Shown: positions 43,678 through 53,470 of the stretch, piece by piece
Layout of the letters: the number at the start of each line of letters is the position of its first letter
Numbering within the stretch: position 1 is the stretch's first letter
Assembly (NCBI RefSeq): GCF_023555415.1
Contig: NZ_JAKRYL010000017.1
Location: 31,154 to 95,153 of the forward strand
Direction of reading: 5' to 3'
DNA length: 64,000 nt
Source: Halalkalibacter alkaliphilus
GTDB lineage: Bacteria; Bacillota; Bacilli; Bacillales; Bacillaceae_D
Notes under the pieces: model-generated
Seen by the model: the letters and a program-made list of their open reading frames with translations, nothing else
The model's database searches: none
Told to the model about the DNA's origin: nothing
Program-made: the position numbers and the translations under genes

Positions 43678-44622
43678 TTACCCTATTTTTCTCTTTTTCT
43701 TGTTCACTTCTTGTCTTGTTTTATACCTAGTAGCTATATAAACACCGCTAAAGATCAATGCTCCTCCTATCACTTGGGCAAATGAAAGTGCCTCATTAAT
43801 AAATATAAATCCCAAAATAGCAGCAAAAATGGCAGTTAAATTCATATAAACTGAACATTTAGCAGGCCCCATTAAAAAAACAGAACGATTCCAAAAAACA
43901 AATGAAATGATTGATGGAAAGATCCCAAGATATAATAAGCCTAACCATTGTGTGCCCGTAGCAATCGAAAAAACGGATTCATATTTAATCCATTCATATA
44001 ACGTAAAAGGAGCAAGTAAAATGACTGCAAATATTGAACTGTACCCGAAGAGTGCTAAAGGGTGAATGTTTAGTTTTTTTCGAACCAATAGAATCGAGTA
44101 TACAGCCCATGATAAAACTCCACCTAACATGATCACATCACCTATATTCCACTCAATTTGCATTAAGCGTGTGATGCTGCCATCAAACATTACCCACACT
44201 ATCCCAATTAATGAAAAAATCACAGCTAAAATTATATTTCGCTTTGGGTACTCTCTCATTATGATAAATGATAAAAAAATCATAAAAACAGGCGATAAAC
44301 TATTTAAAATAGCTACATTGATAGCTGTTGTATAGCTGAGGGCCCAATAAGACATGATATTGTACCCAATCACACCTGTTACGGCAAACCAGAAAAATAA
44401 GCCAATATGCTTTTTTACCTGTTGCCACTCTTTTTTTAGTGGGGTGAAAATAAATGGTAAGATAACAGCCACAGAAAAGAGAATTCGAATAAATGATATA
44501 GTTATAGGAGAAAGATCTGGGGCTAAAAAGCGTCCAACAACTGCATTTCCACCCCAAAATAATGTTGCCGTGATTAGTAGTATGGATGGATAGTTCCACG
44601 ATCTACGAATTATCTCATTCAT
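43678..44622 (-). CDS. EamA/DMT family transporter
   Basis: 314 residues, about ten transmembrane helices in two EamA halves, typical drug/metabolite transporter layout (LFWGGNAVVGR near the start; second half AVYSILLVRKK). AAAAGGTG precedes the ATG. It follows a second EamA gene by 25 bp and is the last gene of the Rieske/TRAP operon, where it may export intermediates. Confidence 0.88.
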   Translation of the reverse strand: MNEIIRRSWNYPSILLITATLFWGGNAVVGRFLAPDLSPITISFIRILFSVAVILPFIFTPLKKEWQQVKKHIGLFFWFAVTGVIGYNIMSYWALSYTTAINVAILNSLSPVFMIFLSFIIMREYPKRNIILAVIFSLIGIVWVMFDGSITRLMQIEWNIGDVIMLGGVLSWAVYSILLVRKKLNIHPLALFGYSSIFAVILLAPFTLYEWIKYESVFSIATGTQWLGLLYLGIFPSIISFVFWNRSVFLMGPAKCSVYMNLTAIFAAILGFIFINEALSFAQVIGGALIFSGVYIATRYKTRQEVNKKKRKIG

Positions 44623-44647
44623 AGTCTCACACCTTTTCCATCAATAA

Positions 44648-45574
44648 TTAAAATAAAACAACTATATTAATACCAACTAAAACCATCAAGCCTCCCACTA
44701 TTGTTCGTACAGTTATATTTTCAGAGTTTTTAAGCAAGAAATAACTTAAAGGTGTTACTAATATTGGGGTTGAAAGAGTAATTAAGTTAGCAATTGATAT
44801 AGGGATGTAGAACATTGAGCTTATTAAAAAGATTTGTGCACTTATTGTACAAATTCCACTTACACAATAAAGCTTTATTCCCTTACGGTTAGCATTTTTA
44901 ATTGTCTTCATAAGATTTTTTGTCTTTAAACTAAAGATCATATGGAAGCCAAGTCCAATCAGGGCTCCTAGCAGTGCACCTAAAATCGGTTCGTTCCATT
45001 TTAGAACAGCAACACCACGAAGAATATTGCTAATCGCATAAGATAATGCGCTTAGTAAAGCAATCCAAACACCTGGCATGATATATTCTTTCAGGGAAGG
45101 AAATGCAACAATTCGCGCCAAATCTCTTCGGAACGCTTGACGGTGCTGTGAAGGAATATAACTGATTGTTAATAGTCCTGTTATCATGAATAAAATAGAT
45201 ATCCAATCAGTCAACGCTAACCGTTCCCCTAAGATTAATCCCGCTATAATAACTGTAAAGATAGGATTACTTACTTGAAACATACTAGCTTTTGAAGGGC
45301 CAATTTTTATGATTGTTTCAAAGAAAAGCCATCGCCCTAAGTATGTTGAAAAAAAACCTGCACACACAAAGAAGAAGAAGGCCGGCCAGTGAATGTAGAA
45401 GGTACTATCCCTAATAAGAAGGTGACTAATAAACAGTACACTGGCAAAAATCACATTTACACTAATTGAAATGAAAAAGCCAACTTTAATATTGAGGAGA
45501 TTAGAAGCTACTTTTGTTACAATGATATTTATAGAAAACAAGATCAAAGCAATAATTGCAAAAATTTCTCCCAT
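44648..45574 (-). CDS. EamA/DMT family transporter
   Basis: 308 residues, about ten transmembrane helices, two EamA repeats (TKVASNLLNIKVGFF early; ISNILRGVAVLKWNEP at the start of the second half). AGAGGTAGGAG precedes the ATG; the gap to the upstream dehydrogenase gene is 4 bp, so co-translation is likely. It is not closely similar to the other EamA protein. Confidence 0.88.
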   Translation of the reverse strand: MGEIFAIIALILFSINIIVTKVASNLLNIKVGFFISISVNVIFASVLFISHLLIRDSTFYIHWPAFFFFVCAGFFSTYLGRWLFFETIIKIGPSKASMFQVSNPIFTVIIAGLILGERLALTDWISILFMITGLLTISYIPSQHRQAFRRDLARIVAFPSLKEYIMPGVWIALLSALSYAISNILRGVAVLKWNEPILGALLGALIGLGFHMIFSLKTKNLMKTIKNANRKGIKLYCVSGICTISAQIFLISSMFYIPISIANLITLSTPILVTPLSYFLLKNSENITVRTIVGGLMVLVGINIVVLF

Positions 45575-45578
45575 ACTC

Positions 45579-46793
45579 CTACCTCTTTGAAGTTAAATTA
45601 CTTTTTTTAACTCCTAATGGCACCGAAACTTGATATTCTAATAAGATTTCTTCTCTTAATTCCGCTGATTTTAAGGCTGCAACACAAACTTCTAAATTTG
45701 CTCTTGCCCACATTCCATCATGTATAAGAGGTGTACCATATACTATGGCTTCATACATTTCATCTAAAACAACGTCCCTACCATTTGTAGTCGTCGGTAT
45801 TATCAACTCTTCAATATCATTTTCACCGTATACAAAAATCCCATTTGGTGATTGACGTATATCTCCTTTCTCACAGCTGACTAGCGTTAAACCGAAAAAA
45901 GGATGATTAGTTGGATTATCCCGTTTGGAGGAAACTGATTGATAGCCACGACTATTTTTTTGTTTGATTTCATCCTCAGGGCTCAACGTGTTTTCTATTT
46001 GTTTTCTCGAATTGCCATAAGGCTGATTACTTTTAACAGGACCTCCCTCACCCAATCCAAAGGTTAATTCAGTCGTATGAAAATGATCATATCCATTATA
46101 AATAGCTGTAGCAGTAACGCCATTTTCAAACTCCAGCCAGACAGAATGACCCCCTTCAGTATTTCGTTTCAGGTCCCAACGACCGGTTGAAGCGCGTACA
46201 CTTCTTACATTCCCTCCTCCTAAAAAGCGAATTATATCAAACTGATGGGACCCTTGTCTGAATGTAACGCCTCCCCCTAATGAAGTATCTAATTCTTCAG
46301 GGGTACGAGGTCTATAAATCCAATCATTGTAATAAAGATTGTTGATCATTCTAACATCACCGATTTGGCCACTATCAATAATTTTTTTCATTTCAATAAT
46401 CGGTAACTCGAAGCTATGAGAATGACCAACAAGCATATGAACATTATTCTTTTGACAAATTTCTATCATAGAGGAAGCTTCTTCTATTGATGTAGCTATT
46501 GGCTTCTCTACTATGATATGCTTTTTATTTTCAGCAGCAATAAAAACATGTTCCTTATGCAGTTCAGTCGGTGTTGCAATATAGATAAGATCAATACTAT
46601 CGCTTGCACACATCGCCTCGATCGTTTCGTAGGCATTCGCATTAAAGTCTTTCTCAAACTGCTCACGCCGTTTTGGATCTCTTGTTGCTGCAGCTGATAC
46701 GGTCATGTTTGAATGTTTTTCAACATTAGCAATAAACTCAGTTCCAGCTATTCCTAATCCTGCAATTCCAACCCTAATTTGAGAGCTCTTCAT
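45579..46793 (-). CDS. Gfo/Idh/MocA oxidoreductase, dihydroxyphthalate-dehydrogenase-like
   Basis: 404 residues. Rossmann motif GIAGLGIAGTE, EKPIATS with the family Lys, then YRPRTPEELDTSLGGGVTF and RQGSHQFDIIRFLGGG. That last block resembles, from memory, the Pht4 type of 4,5-dihydro-4,5-dihydroxyphthalate dehydrogenase rather than sugar dehydrogenases. It lies 17 bp downstream of the class II aldolase-type gene in the operon with two Rieske oxygenases. Likely role: rearomatising the cis-dihydrodiol with NAD(P). The assignment is an inference from motifs and context. Confidence 0.8.
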   Translation of the reverse strand: MKSSQIRVGIAGLGIAGTEFIANVEKHSNMTVSAAATRDPKRREQFEKDFNANAYETIEAMCASDSIDLIYIATPTELHKEHVFIAAENKKHIIVEKPIATSIEEASSMIEICQKNNVHMLVGHSHSFELPIIEMKKIIDSGQIGDVRMINNLYYNDWIYRPRTPEELDTSLGGGVTFRQGSHQFDIIRFLGGGNVRSVRASTGRWDLKRNTEGGHSVWLEFENGVTATAIYNGYDHFHTTELTFGLGEGGPVKSNQPYGNSRKQIENTLSPEDEIKQKNSRGYQSVSSKRDNPTNHPFFGLTLVSCEKGDIRQSPNGIFVYGENDIEELIIPTTTNGRDVVLDEMYEAIVYGTPLIHDGMWARANLEVCVAALKSAELREEILLEYQVSVPLGVKKSNLTSKR

Positions 46794-46810
46794 TGTACCA
46801 CCTCTTATCT

Positions 46811-47530
46811 CTAGGCTAATAACTTAAATAATTTGTGCTCTAAATAATTCCAATTTAACTGGGCATTAAATTGTGTACCTAAATCTGGTAAATCCTTGAA
46901 GTCCTCAGGTGGAATTTCAACTGGTTCAAAACCAGATTTCACTGCTTCTAATGTTGTTTTAGCTAACTGATTTAATGTAAGAGCCTGTACGGTCGCTTCC
47001 TCAACACTCATTCCTGTAACAGTAATACCATGCCCTCTTAATAGGACAACATCTCGCTCTCCCATAACTTTAATCATTTCTTGCGCTTGTTCAGGTTTAG
47101 TAATCAAATAAGAATGTTCAAATAAAGGAATACCTTCTCTTGCCATACGGGCTGCTGGGATATTAAATGCACCAATTATAGGCTTTAAGGGTATGTTAGA
47201 AATGCTACAAATCACGGCTTCTGGAGGATGTGAGTGTACTACACAATTTACATTCTTCCTCACTTTATAGATTTCTCCGTGTACAGGGAGCTCATTTGGA
47301 GGCTTATGCTCTTCTAAAAACTCTCCATTCCCATCAAAGTCTACTATTTTAATATCATCTGGAGTTGTATATAATAGGCCTTTCTCTTTAGGTCCTCTGC
47401 AACGGATTAACATCTTGTTTTCATCTATTCTTACGCTTACGTGACCTAGTATCCCATCAAATTGCCCCTCCATCGCTAAAATCTGACAAGATCTTGCTAC
47501 TTTCTCTTTGAGTTCTTTTATAGAAGCCAA
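46811..47530 (-). CDS. class II aldolase/adducin family protein, possible aromatic decarboxylase
   Basis: 239 residues. The zinc site is visible as VVHSHPP (two His) with a third His in LLRGHGITVTG, and Glu in PVHGEIYK may be the base. The fold is shared by fuculose-phosphate aldolases and by PhtC-type 3,4-dihydroxyphthalate decarboxylases. In an operon with Rieske oxygenases and a Pht4-like dehydrogenase the decarboxylase role is the more consistent one; a sugar aldolase cannot be excluded. Confidence 0.85.
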   Translation of the reverse strand: MASIKELKEKVARSCQILAMEGQFDGILGHVSVRIDENKMLIRCRGPKEKGLLYTTPDDIKIVDFDGNGEFLEEHKPPNELPVHGEIYKVRKNVNCVVHSHPPEAVICSISNIPLKPIIGAFNIPAARMAREGIPLFEHSYLITKPEQAQEMIKVMGERDVVLLRGHGITVTGMSVEEATVQALTLNQLAKTTLEAVKSGFEPVEIPPEDFKDLPDLGTQFNAQLNWNYLEHKLFKLLA

Positions 47531-47555
47531 ATGACTTCATCCTTTCTATCTAGAA

Positions 47556-48818
47556 CTAGTTTTTTATTTCTTCAACTTTTTTACGACCTTTACAAATATC
47601 AATAATCTCGTCAATATTCGGTGCATAACGTGTGTTCCAATCTTTTGCTACTCCTGTTAATAATTCACCCTCATCATATTTGTTTTCTTCTTGTGGTAAC
47701 GAGATAAATTGTGCTTTTTCATAGTCACGAATGACACATTTTGGGTCTTCTCCCTCTTGAACACGTTTCATCTCATTCATTAACATTTTACGGTACATGA
47801 TGATTCCTTTATCGGATGTCCCTAATTTCTCTGTTGTTCGGTCAGCTATTTCTCCTTGAGTCACCCATGCCATCATGTCCTGACCATCGATATAGTCGGT
47901 AATAAATTCACCATTTTCATCTTTTAACGGGCATTCATACAGCGAAATGGGATAATCTTTTGGAATCTCCACACCTTCTTTTGGCACAAAACATGTATAC
48001 CAAAAATGTAATGTGTGGGTATCATCGACTGGTACGCGAATCTGGAAGGTATGCGCCCCTCCATCTCCTACTCGTAACATCGTTGGAAAAACAACGGGAT
48101 GACCGATTCTCCAGTCTTCACATTCCTCTGTCTGCCCTTCTAGAATTCTTCGCTTTATAATGCCATACTCAAACTCATCGAAGCCAATTTTTACATGATG
48201 TTTGCTAATTGGCCAGTCTTCTGCTGGGCGACCTTCTTTTTCAAAAATATGTTGGAAGTAACGTCCATGCAGCCATTCTAAGTGAGTTGGATCCATTGAG
48301 TTCTCCATGATTTGAAGCCAGTTACAAGGAATCATTTGATAGCCAATTGTTCTAATGACATTGTCTTCTACAAATAAATCAAATTTAGGCAACTCTGGCG
48401 CTGGCTTTGGCCCCATGTAGGCAAAAATCAGTCCTCCAACAGCTTGAACTTCATAAGAGGTGATTTTAACTCGATTCTTAAACGTACTATTTTCGGGTTC
48501 ATTCGGTTGTTCTGTACACTGACCATCATTTCGAAAACACCATCCATGGTATTGACAGCGAATCCCATCATCTTCTGGGATGCCATACACTAATGATACT
48601 TTTCGATGAGGACAGCGTTCTTCGATAAGACCAAGCCCCCCTTTTCGATTACGAAATAACACCAAATCCTCACCAAGAAGGCGCACCTTTTTTGTAGCTC
48701 TTTCCCCAATTTCTGATTCAGCCGCGATGGGATGCCAATATCTTCTTAAAAGCTCTCCCATTTCTGTACCTGGTCCTACACTCGTTAGTCGCTTGTTGTT
48801 TTCTGCTGATAAAACCAT
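47556..48818 (-). CDS. Rieske non-heme iron oxygenase, large subunit (copy 1)
   Basis: 420 residues. The Rieske [2Fe-2S] motif is CPHRK ... CQYHGW near residues 66-88; the mononuclear iron region is NSMDPTHLEWLHGRYF. The N-terminus LTSVGPGTEMGELLRRYWHP is characteristic of the phthalate 4,5-dioxygenase group. ATG 48818 has AAGGGGTGA 5 nt upstream; a GTG 9 nt earlier lies in that RBS. Nearly identical to the gene at 49158-50414 except at both ends. No beta subunit or reductase gene is next to it. Confidence 0.93.
   Translation of the reverse strand: MVLSAENNKRLTSVGPGTEMGELLRRYWHPIAAESEIGERATKKVRLLGEDLVLFRNRKGGLGLIEERCPHRKVSLVYGIPEDDGIRCQYHGWCFRNDGQCTEQPNEPENSTFKNRVKITSYEVQAVGGLIFAYMGPKPAPELPKFDLFVEDNVIRTIGYQMIPCNWLQIMENSMDPTHLEWLHGRYFQHIFEKEGRPAEDWPISKHHVKIGFDEFEYGIIKRRILEGQTEECEDWRIGHPVVFPTMLRVGDGGAHTFQIRVPVDDTHTLHFWYTCFVPKEGVEIPKDYPISLYECPLKDENGEFITDYIDGQDMMAWVTQGEIADRTTEKLGTSDKGIIMYRKMLMNEMKRVQEGEDPKCVIRDYEKAQFISLPQEENKYDEGELLTGVAKDWNTRYAPNIDEIIDICKGRKKVEEIKN
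47580..48815. repeat. Rieske gene duplication, offset 1596 bp (second copy 49176-50411)
   Basis: The coding sequence from about codon 4 to the CKGRKK codons is repeated almost base for base at 49176-50411. Substitutions are very rare, mostly near the 5' ends. The 3' ends diverge abruptly (KVEEIKN against KIQNI). Confidence 0.95.
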
Positions 48819-48835
48819 ACAACTCACCCCTTAAT

Positions 48836-49036
48836 TTAGTCTTCAAGTTCTTGAGCAACGAAGCGTTTTAATTCTTTTACTTCTCCTTGCCAATCACATT
48901 CCGCACACCAGAAAAAATAAACTGTCTCATCAACTTTCCAATATTCATTTAAAAAGCTGAAGCTTTTATGGGCCAAAGATTTACCACAATGTGGACAATA
49001 TTTAACAGGGAACTTTACCTCTTTTACTTTTGACAT
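48836..49036 (-). CDS. small zinc-ribbon protein between the Rieske copies
   Basis: 66 residues, MSKVKEVKFPVKYCPHCGKS at the start. CPHC and CAEC form a classic four-Cys zinc ribbon. GGGAGG lies just upstream of ATG 49036; an earlier in-frame ATG has no RBS. It sits 17 bp before Rieske copy 1 and is not itself duplicated. The role is unknown: a rubredoxin-like electron carrier is unlikely with this spacing, a metal-delivery or regulatory role is possible. Confidence 0.75.
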   Translation of the reverse strand: MSKVKEVKFPVKYCPHCGKSLAHKSFSFLNEYWKVDETVYFFWCAECDWQGEVKELKRFVAQELED

Positions 49037-49097
49037 TTTCCTCCCCCCTTCTCTTTTATAGTTGAGTTTACACATAAATATACTATGTTATAGTCTT

Positions 49098-49148
49098 AAA
49101 GAACCCTCTTAGACAAACCCAAGTAAACATAAATCTAGAGGGATCTTT
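49098..49148 (-). terminator. hairpin in the spacer behind Rieske copy 2
   Basis: AAAGAACCCTCT pairs imperfectly with AGAGGGATCTTT across a 27-nt loop. It has only a weak T-run and is probably a processing or attenuation structure inside the operon. Confidence 0.4.
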
Positions 49149-49157
49149 CATTTACAA

Positions 49158-50414
49158 CTAGATATTTTGAATTTTTTTACGACCTTTACAAATATCAATA
49201 ATCTCGTCAATATTCGGTGCATAACGTGTGTTCCAATCTTTTGCTACTCCTGTTAATAATTCACCCTCATCATATTTGTTTTCTTCTTGTGGTAACGAGA
49301 TAAATTGTGCTTTTTCATAGTCACGAATGACACATTTTGGGTCTTCTCCCTCTTGAACACGTTTCATCTCATTCATTAACATTTTACGGTACATGATGAT
49401 TCCTTTATCGGATGTCCCTAATTTCTCTGTTGTTCGGTCAGCTATTTCTCCTTGAGTCACCCATGCCATCATGTCCTGACCATCGATATAGTCGGTAATA
49501 AATTCACCATTTTCATCTTTTAACGGGCATTCATACAGCGAAATGGGATAATCTTTTGGAATCTCCACACCTTCTTTTGGCACAAAACATGTATACCAAA
49601 AATGTAATGTGTGGGTATCATCGACTGGTACGCGAATCTGGAAGGTATGCGCCCCTCCATCTCCTACTCGTAACATCGTTGGAAAAACAACGGGATGACC
49701 GATTCTCCAGTCTTCACATTCCTCTGTCTGCCCTTCTAGAATTCTTCGCTTTATAATGCCATACTCAAACTCATCGAAGCCAATTTTTACATGATGTTTG
49801 CTAATTGGCCAGTCTTCTGCTGGGCGACCTTCTTTTTCAAAAATATGTTGGAAGTAACGTCCATGCAGCCATTCTAAGTGAGTTGGATCCATTGAGTTCT
49901 CCATGATTTGAAGCCAGTTACAAGGAATCATTTGATAGCCAATTGTTCTAATGACATTGTCTTCTACAAATAAATCAAATTTAGGCAACTCTGGCGCTGG
50001 CTTTGGCCCCATGTAGGCAAAAATCAGTCCTCCAACAGCTTGAACTTCATAAGAGGTGATTTTAACTCGATTCTTAAACGTACTATTTTCGGGTTCATTC
50101 GGTTGTTCTGTACACTGACCATCATTTCGAAAACACCATCCATGGTATTGACAGCGAATCCCATCATCTTCTGGGATGCCATACACTAATGATACTTTTC
50201 GATGAGGACAGCGTTCTTCGATAAGACCAAGTCCCCCTTTTCGATTACGAAATAACACCAAATCCTCACCAAGAAGGCGCACCTTTTTTGTAGCTCTTTC
50301 TCCAATTTCTGATTCAGCCGCAATGGGATGCCAATATCTTCTTAAAAGCTCTCCCATTTCTGTATCTGGCCCTACACTCGTTAGTCGCTTGTTGTTTTCT
50401 GCTGATAATACCAT
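49158..50414 (-). CDS. Rieske non-heme iron oxygenase, large subunit (copy 2)
   Basis: 418 residues, almost identical to the gene at 47556-48818; near the N-terminus one Gly is Asp (VGPDTEMG), and the last residues differ. Rieske motif CPHRK ... CQYHGW, iron-site region NSMDPTHLEWLH. AAGGAG lies 9 nt before the ATG. It is the first enzyme gene after the TAXI-TRAP transporter, 23 bp from the binding-protein gene. Both copies are intact, so dosage rather than decay is suggested. An alpha3-type oxygenase needs an electron-donor protein that is not visible here. Confidence 0.93.
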   Translation of the reverse strand: MVLSAENNKRLTSVGPDTEMGELLRRYWHPIAAESEIGERATKKVRLLGEDLVLFRNRKGGLGLIEERCPHRKVSLVYGIPEDDGIRCQYHGWCFRNDGQCTEQPNEPENSTFKNRVKITSYEVQAVGGLIFAYMGPKPAPELPKFDLFVEDNVIRTIGYQMIPCNWLQIMENSMDPTHLEWLHGRYFQHIFEKEGRPAEDWPISKHHVKIGFDEFEYGIIKRRILEGQTEECEDWRIGHPVVFPTMLRVGDGGAHTFQIRVPVDDTHTLHFWYTCFVPKEGVEIPKDYPISLYECPLKDENGEFITDYIDGQDMMAWVTQGEIADRTTEKLGTSDKGIIMYRKMLMNEMKRVQEGEDPKCVIRDYEKAQFISLPQEENKYDEGELLTGVAKDWNTRYAPNIDEIIDICKGRKKIQNI

Positions 50415-50437
50415 TTCCTCTCACTCCTTTTATATTA

Positions 50438-51511
50438 TTAATCTAGTACACCAATTTCCTTAAAATAGAGTTCTGCTCCAGGGTGTAGTTTTGCAGGAGC
50501 TACATTAGCCATTTGCTCAGATGTAATATCAGCTATGTTTTTATGAAGCGATTGATATTTATCAATATTTTCTACAAGGGCACGTGTAATCGTGTAAGCC
50601 TCTTCAACAGACATGTTAGGGTCAGCAATTAGAAATGCACCAGCGTTAGAGGTTACTACCTCACTTTCTTGAAAGCTATATGTTCCTGCATCAATAACAC
50701 CTGGCTGTAATCCCATTTTCTCCTCAAGAACTTGTTGTGCATTCTCATCTAGATCTAACATCAAAACATCAGTAGAAGTAGCTAATTCTTGAAACGTGGA
50801 GTCTGGAGCAAAAACAGGAACTCCCACCAAATCAGCACGATTGTTTCTAATCAAATCACTACCTGGACGATATGGCTCATAAAATACGCTACCACCCCAT
50901 GATTCAATATCTTCATATGTGAATCCATATGCTTCAAAAATAATTCGGTTAACAGTTTCAGAAAGATTCCCTCTTTGATTGACCGCCGCTCTAAGTGGAG
51001 CTTGTTTTTCTTTAATATCAGCTATCGATTCAATCCCATACTGATCAGCAAAGCGTTTAGAAATCACTACTTGAACAGGAGAATTATCGTACAAAGTAGC
51101 AAGGGCATAGATTTCATCAATTTGTTCATTGAATGGCTCTTCCCCGTTTAATCCAGCCATTACTTCAAAGTTAAATGCTATTCCTAAAGGTACTTCACCA
51201 TTTGTTACATTTACAACATTCCCAACACCGCTACCAGTTTCATAGCTATATTGTAGATTAGGTACTTCCTCTCGAATTAAACTACCAATTCCTTCCCCTA
51301 GCATGGACCAAAAACCACCAGCTGAACCTCCAACCGTTGTCAAAGTAAGAGAGTCTAGAGGAGTAATTTTTCCAACCTCTTCTGTAGCATTTGATTCCGA
51401 ATCGCTATTATCGTCAGGCGTAGGTTCCGAAGCTGTATCGTTCCCCCCGCATGCTGCCAAAGAAAGTAATGAAAAAGCCATAACTGATAAAAGCCATTTG
51501 TTTTTTGTCAT
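50438..51511 (-). CDS. TRAP transporter substrate-binding lipoprotein, TAXI family
   Basis: 357 residues. Signal segment with lipobox LAAC (Cys 21) followed by an Asp/Ser/Glu-rich linker; the TAXI domain starts LTLTTVGGSAGGFWSMLG and contains SGVGNVVNVTNGE and IDAGTYSFQES. AGGGAGAG precedes the ATG. It is anchored outside the membrane and hands its ligand, by context an aromatic or other organic acid, to the fused permease upstream in the operon. Confidence 0.93.
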   Translation of the reverse strand: MTKNKWLLSVMAFSLLSLAACGGNDTASEPTPDDNSDSESNATEEVGKITPLDSLTLTTVGGSAGGFWSMLGEGIGSLIREEVPNLQYSYETGSGVGNVVNVTNGEVPLGIAFNFEVMAGLNGEEPFNEQIDEIYALATLYDNSPVQVVISKRFADQYGIESIADIKEKQAPLRAAVNQRGNLSETVNRIIFEAYGFTYEDIESWGGSVFYEPYRPGSDLIRNNRADLVGVPVFAPDSTFQELATSTDVLMLDLDENAQQVLEEKMGLQPGVIDAGTYSFQESEVVTSNAGAFLIADPNMSVEEAYTITRALVENIDKYQSLHKNIADITSEQMANVAPAKLHPGAELYFKEIGVLD

Positions 51512-51550
51512 TAGTAAACACTCTCCCTTTTATATCAACCTATAAAAAAT

Positions 51551-53470
51551 TTAAGCCCCGACCTTTTGCTTACTAAACCTAGGTAGTTTTCGATTGTTTC
51601 TAAACATATAGATTAAGAAAATCGTAGCTGTTATAATATTCAATAAAATATTGGGATAAATCATAGAAAGCGCTATCATAAATAAGAAAATTCGTTCTTG
51701 TCTAGTTAATTTATCTTTCAAGTATCCTTCCATACTGGCAGCAAGTGCATAAACACCTAAGATCGCTGTAACAACAGTTAAGATAATAGATACTATACTT
51801 CCTTGCATTAGTAATGTCGGGTGGTATACAAACATAAATGGGATAATAAACCCTACCGAAGCTAGCTTTGTTGCCTGTATCCCTACTTTCAACGGATTTG
51901 CATTCGCTATCCCAGCCGCTGTATATGACGCAACCCCAACTGGAGGTGTAATAGCTGATAATGCACAGAAGAATACAAGGAACAAATGAGCAGGCAATAA
52001 ATCAATACCTAATTGAATGAATGCAGGAGCTACTAAGGCTGCTACTAGAACATAGGCAGATGGGGTCGGCATACCCATTCCTAGTAATATACAAATGAAA
52101 GCGCCTACAACTAAAGAGAAAAATATTGCTTCACCTGTTAAAGCGAAGATAAGTGATGTGAACTTGCCTGCAAGTCCTGTTAAATTTATTACACCAATGA
52201 TTATTCCTGCGGCAGCTGTAGCTACAGTTAAAGGGATAATATGATAAACTACATCTGTGAAAATTTCTTTTATTTGTCTAACATTAATTCTTGTTGACCT
52301 CTTAACATAACTGATCAAAAATGTTGCAATAATTCCATATGTTGCAGCTAGAGATGGTGTAAACCCTTTTTCCATCGCCCAGACTAAGATCACAACAGGG
52401 AACACATAGAAAAAACCAGTTTTCATAGTCTTCGTTAGCCTTGGAATCTCATTTTTAGGAAGACCAACTAATCCAAGTTTTACAGAGCGAAAATGAACTT
52501 GAAAATAGACTCCTAAATAATAAAGCAAAGCACCTAATACAGAAGCTACGATGATGTCAAAATAAGATATACCAGTAAACTCAGCCATTAAAAAGGCAAC
52601 CGATCCCATAATTGGGGGTAAGATTGTTCCACCTGATGATGCACTTGTTTCAACAGCAGCGGCGTAAACTGGATCATATCCTTTTTCTTTCATATTTGGG
52701 ATATTAATAGAACCAGTAGTAGCTACATCAGATGTTGGACTACCAGATATACTTCCAAATACTGCAGAGGTCGTTACCGCTACTTTTGCTAGACCACCTG
52801 TACGTCTACCAACTAATGCAGCACATAGGTCGATAATAAATTGACCTGCCCCTGATTTTTTAAAAAAGTAACCAAATGTTACAAATAGAAATGCATAAGT
52901 TGCTGCCACTTGTACCGGAGCACCAAAAACGCCATTTGTTGTAAAGATCAGTTCTTCTAGGATGCGCTGGTTTGAGAGCTCACGGTGTCCAAACGTACCA
53001 GGGAGGTAGTGTCCTACATAAGCGTATAACAAGCCTAAAACTAAAATCGATGTAAGCCCAAAACCTAGTGTTCTTCTACACAACTCTAAAACACCGATAA
53101 TTATTATTAAGCCAACAAGAGTATCTAAAGTTGTTAGAGCATCAAGTCCACTAACTCTTTGTAAAAAATAATCCATATTCCAAAGAATGTGCATACAGGA
53201 TAGAAAAAATATCATTGAAAGCACTACATCAAATACAGAAGGATTTTTCCTTACCTTTTTGGACCCTCTAGTTGTTAAAAATGAAAGAGGGAGTAGAAAC
53301 ATTACGAAAATAACACTATAGTGATATGGACTCATGTTTCCTATTCCACCTAGCCACATAGTAAACCCAGAAATACCCAAGGCAAAGACCACAAAGATAT
53401 AATAGTAGATACCTGTTGGTAGTTCCCTGTGTCCTTCTTGAAATAATAACTTAAAAACTTTATTCTTCAT
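51551..53470 (-). CDS. TRAP transporter fused permease (4TM/12TM)
   Basis: 639 residues with about 16-18 membrane helices, the fused DctQ-DctM arrangement of TAXI systems. GSISGSPTSDVATTGS, SGGTILPPIMGSVAF and GMGMPTPSAYVLVAALVAP are the conserved substrate and Na+ site loops. ATG 53470 has GAGAGGTGG 6 nt upstream; an in-frame ATG 27 nt earlier does not. First gene of the operon, divergent from the IclR regulator. Sodium-driven uptake of an organic acid. Confidence 0.94.
   Translation of the reverse strand: MKNKVFKLLFQEGHRELPTGIYYYIFVVFALGISGFTMWLGGIGNMSPYHYSVIFVMFLLPLSFLTTRGSKKVRKNPSVFDVVLSMIFFLSCMHILWNMDYFLQRVSGLDALTTLDTLVGLIIIIGVLELCRRTLGFGLTSILVLGLLYAYVGHYLPGTFGHRELSNQRILEELIFTTNGVFGAPVQVAATYAFLFVTFGYFFKKSGAGQFIIDLCAALVGRRTGGLAKVAVTTSAVFGSISGSPTSDVATTGSINIPNMKEKGYDPVYAAAVETSASSGGTILPPIMGSVAFLMAEFTGISYFDIIVASVLGALLYYLGVYFQVHFRSVKLGLVGLPKNEIPRLTKTMKTGFFYVFPVVILVWAMEKGFTPSLAATYGIIATFLISYVKRSTRINVRQIKEIFTDVVYHIIPLTVATAAAGIIIGVINLTGLAGKFTSLIFALTGEAIFFSLVVGAFICILLGMGMPTPSAYVLVAALVAPAFIQLGIDLLPAHLFLVFFCALSAITPPVGVASYTAAGIANANPLKVGIQATKLASVGFIIPFMFVYHPTLLMQGSIVSIILTVVTAILGVYALAASMEGYLKDKLTRQERIFLFMIALSMIYPNILLNIITATIFLIYMFRNNRKLPRFSKQKVGA

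Noticed and set aside
46811..47530. Fuculose/rhamnulose-phosphate aldolase of a sugar pathway
   Set aside because: No sugar kinase or isomerase is in the operon; the Rieske and TRAP context favours a decarboxylase-type role, though the fold alone cannot decide.
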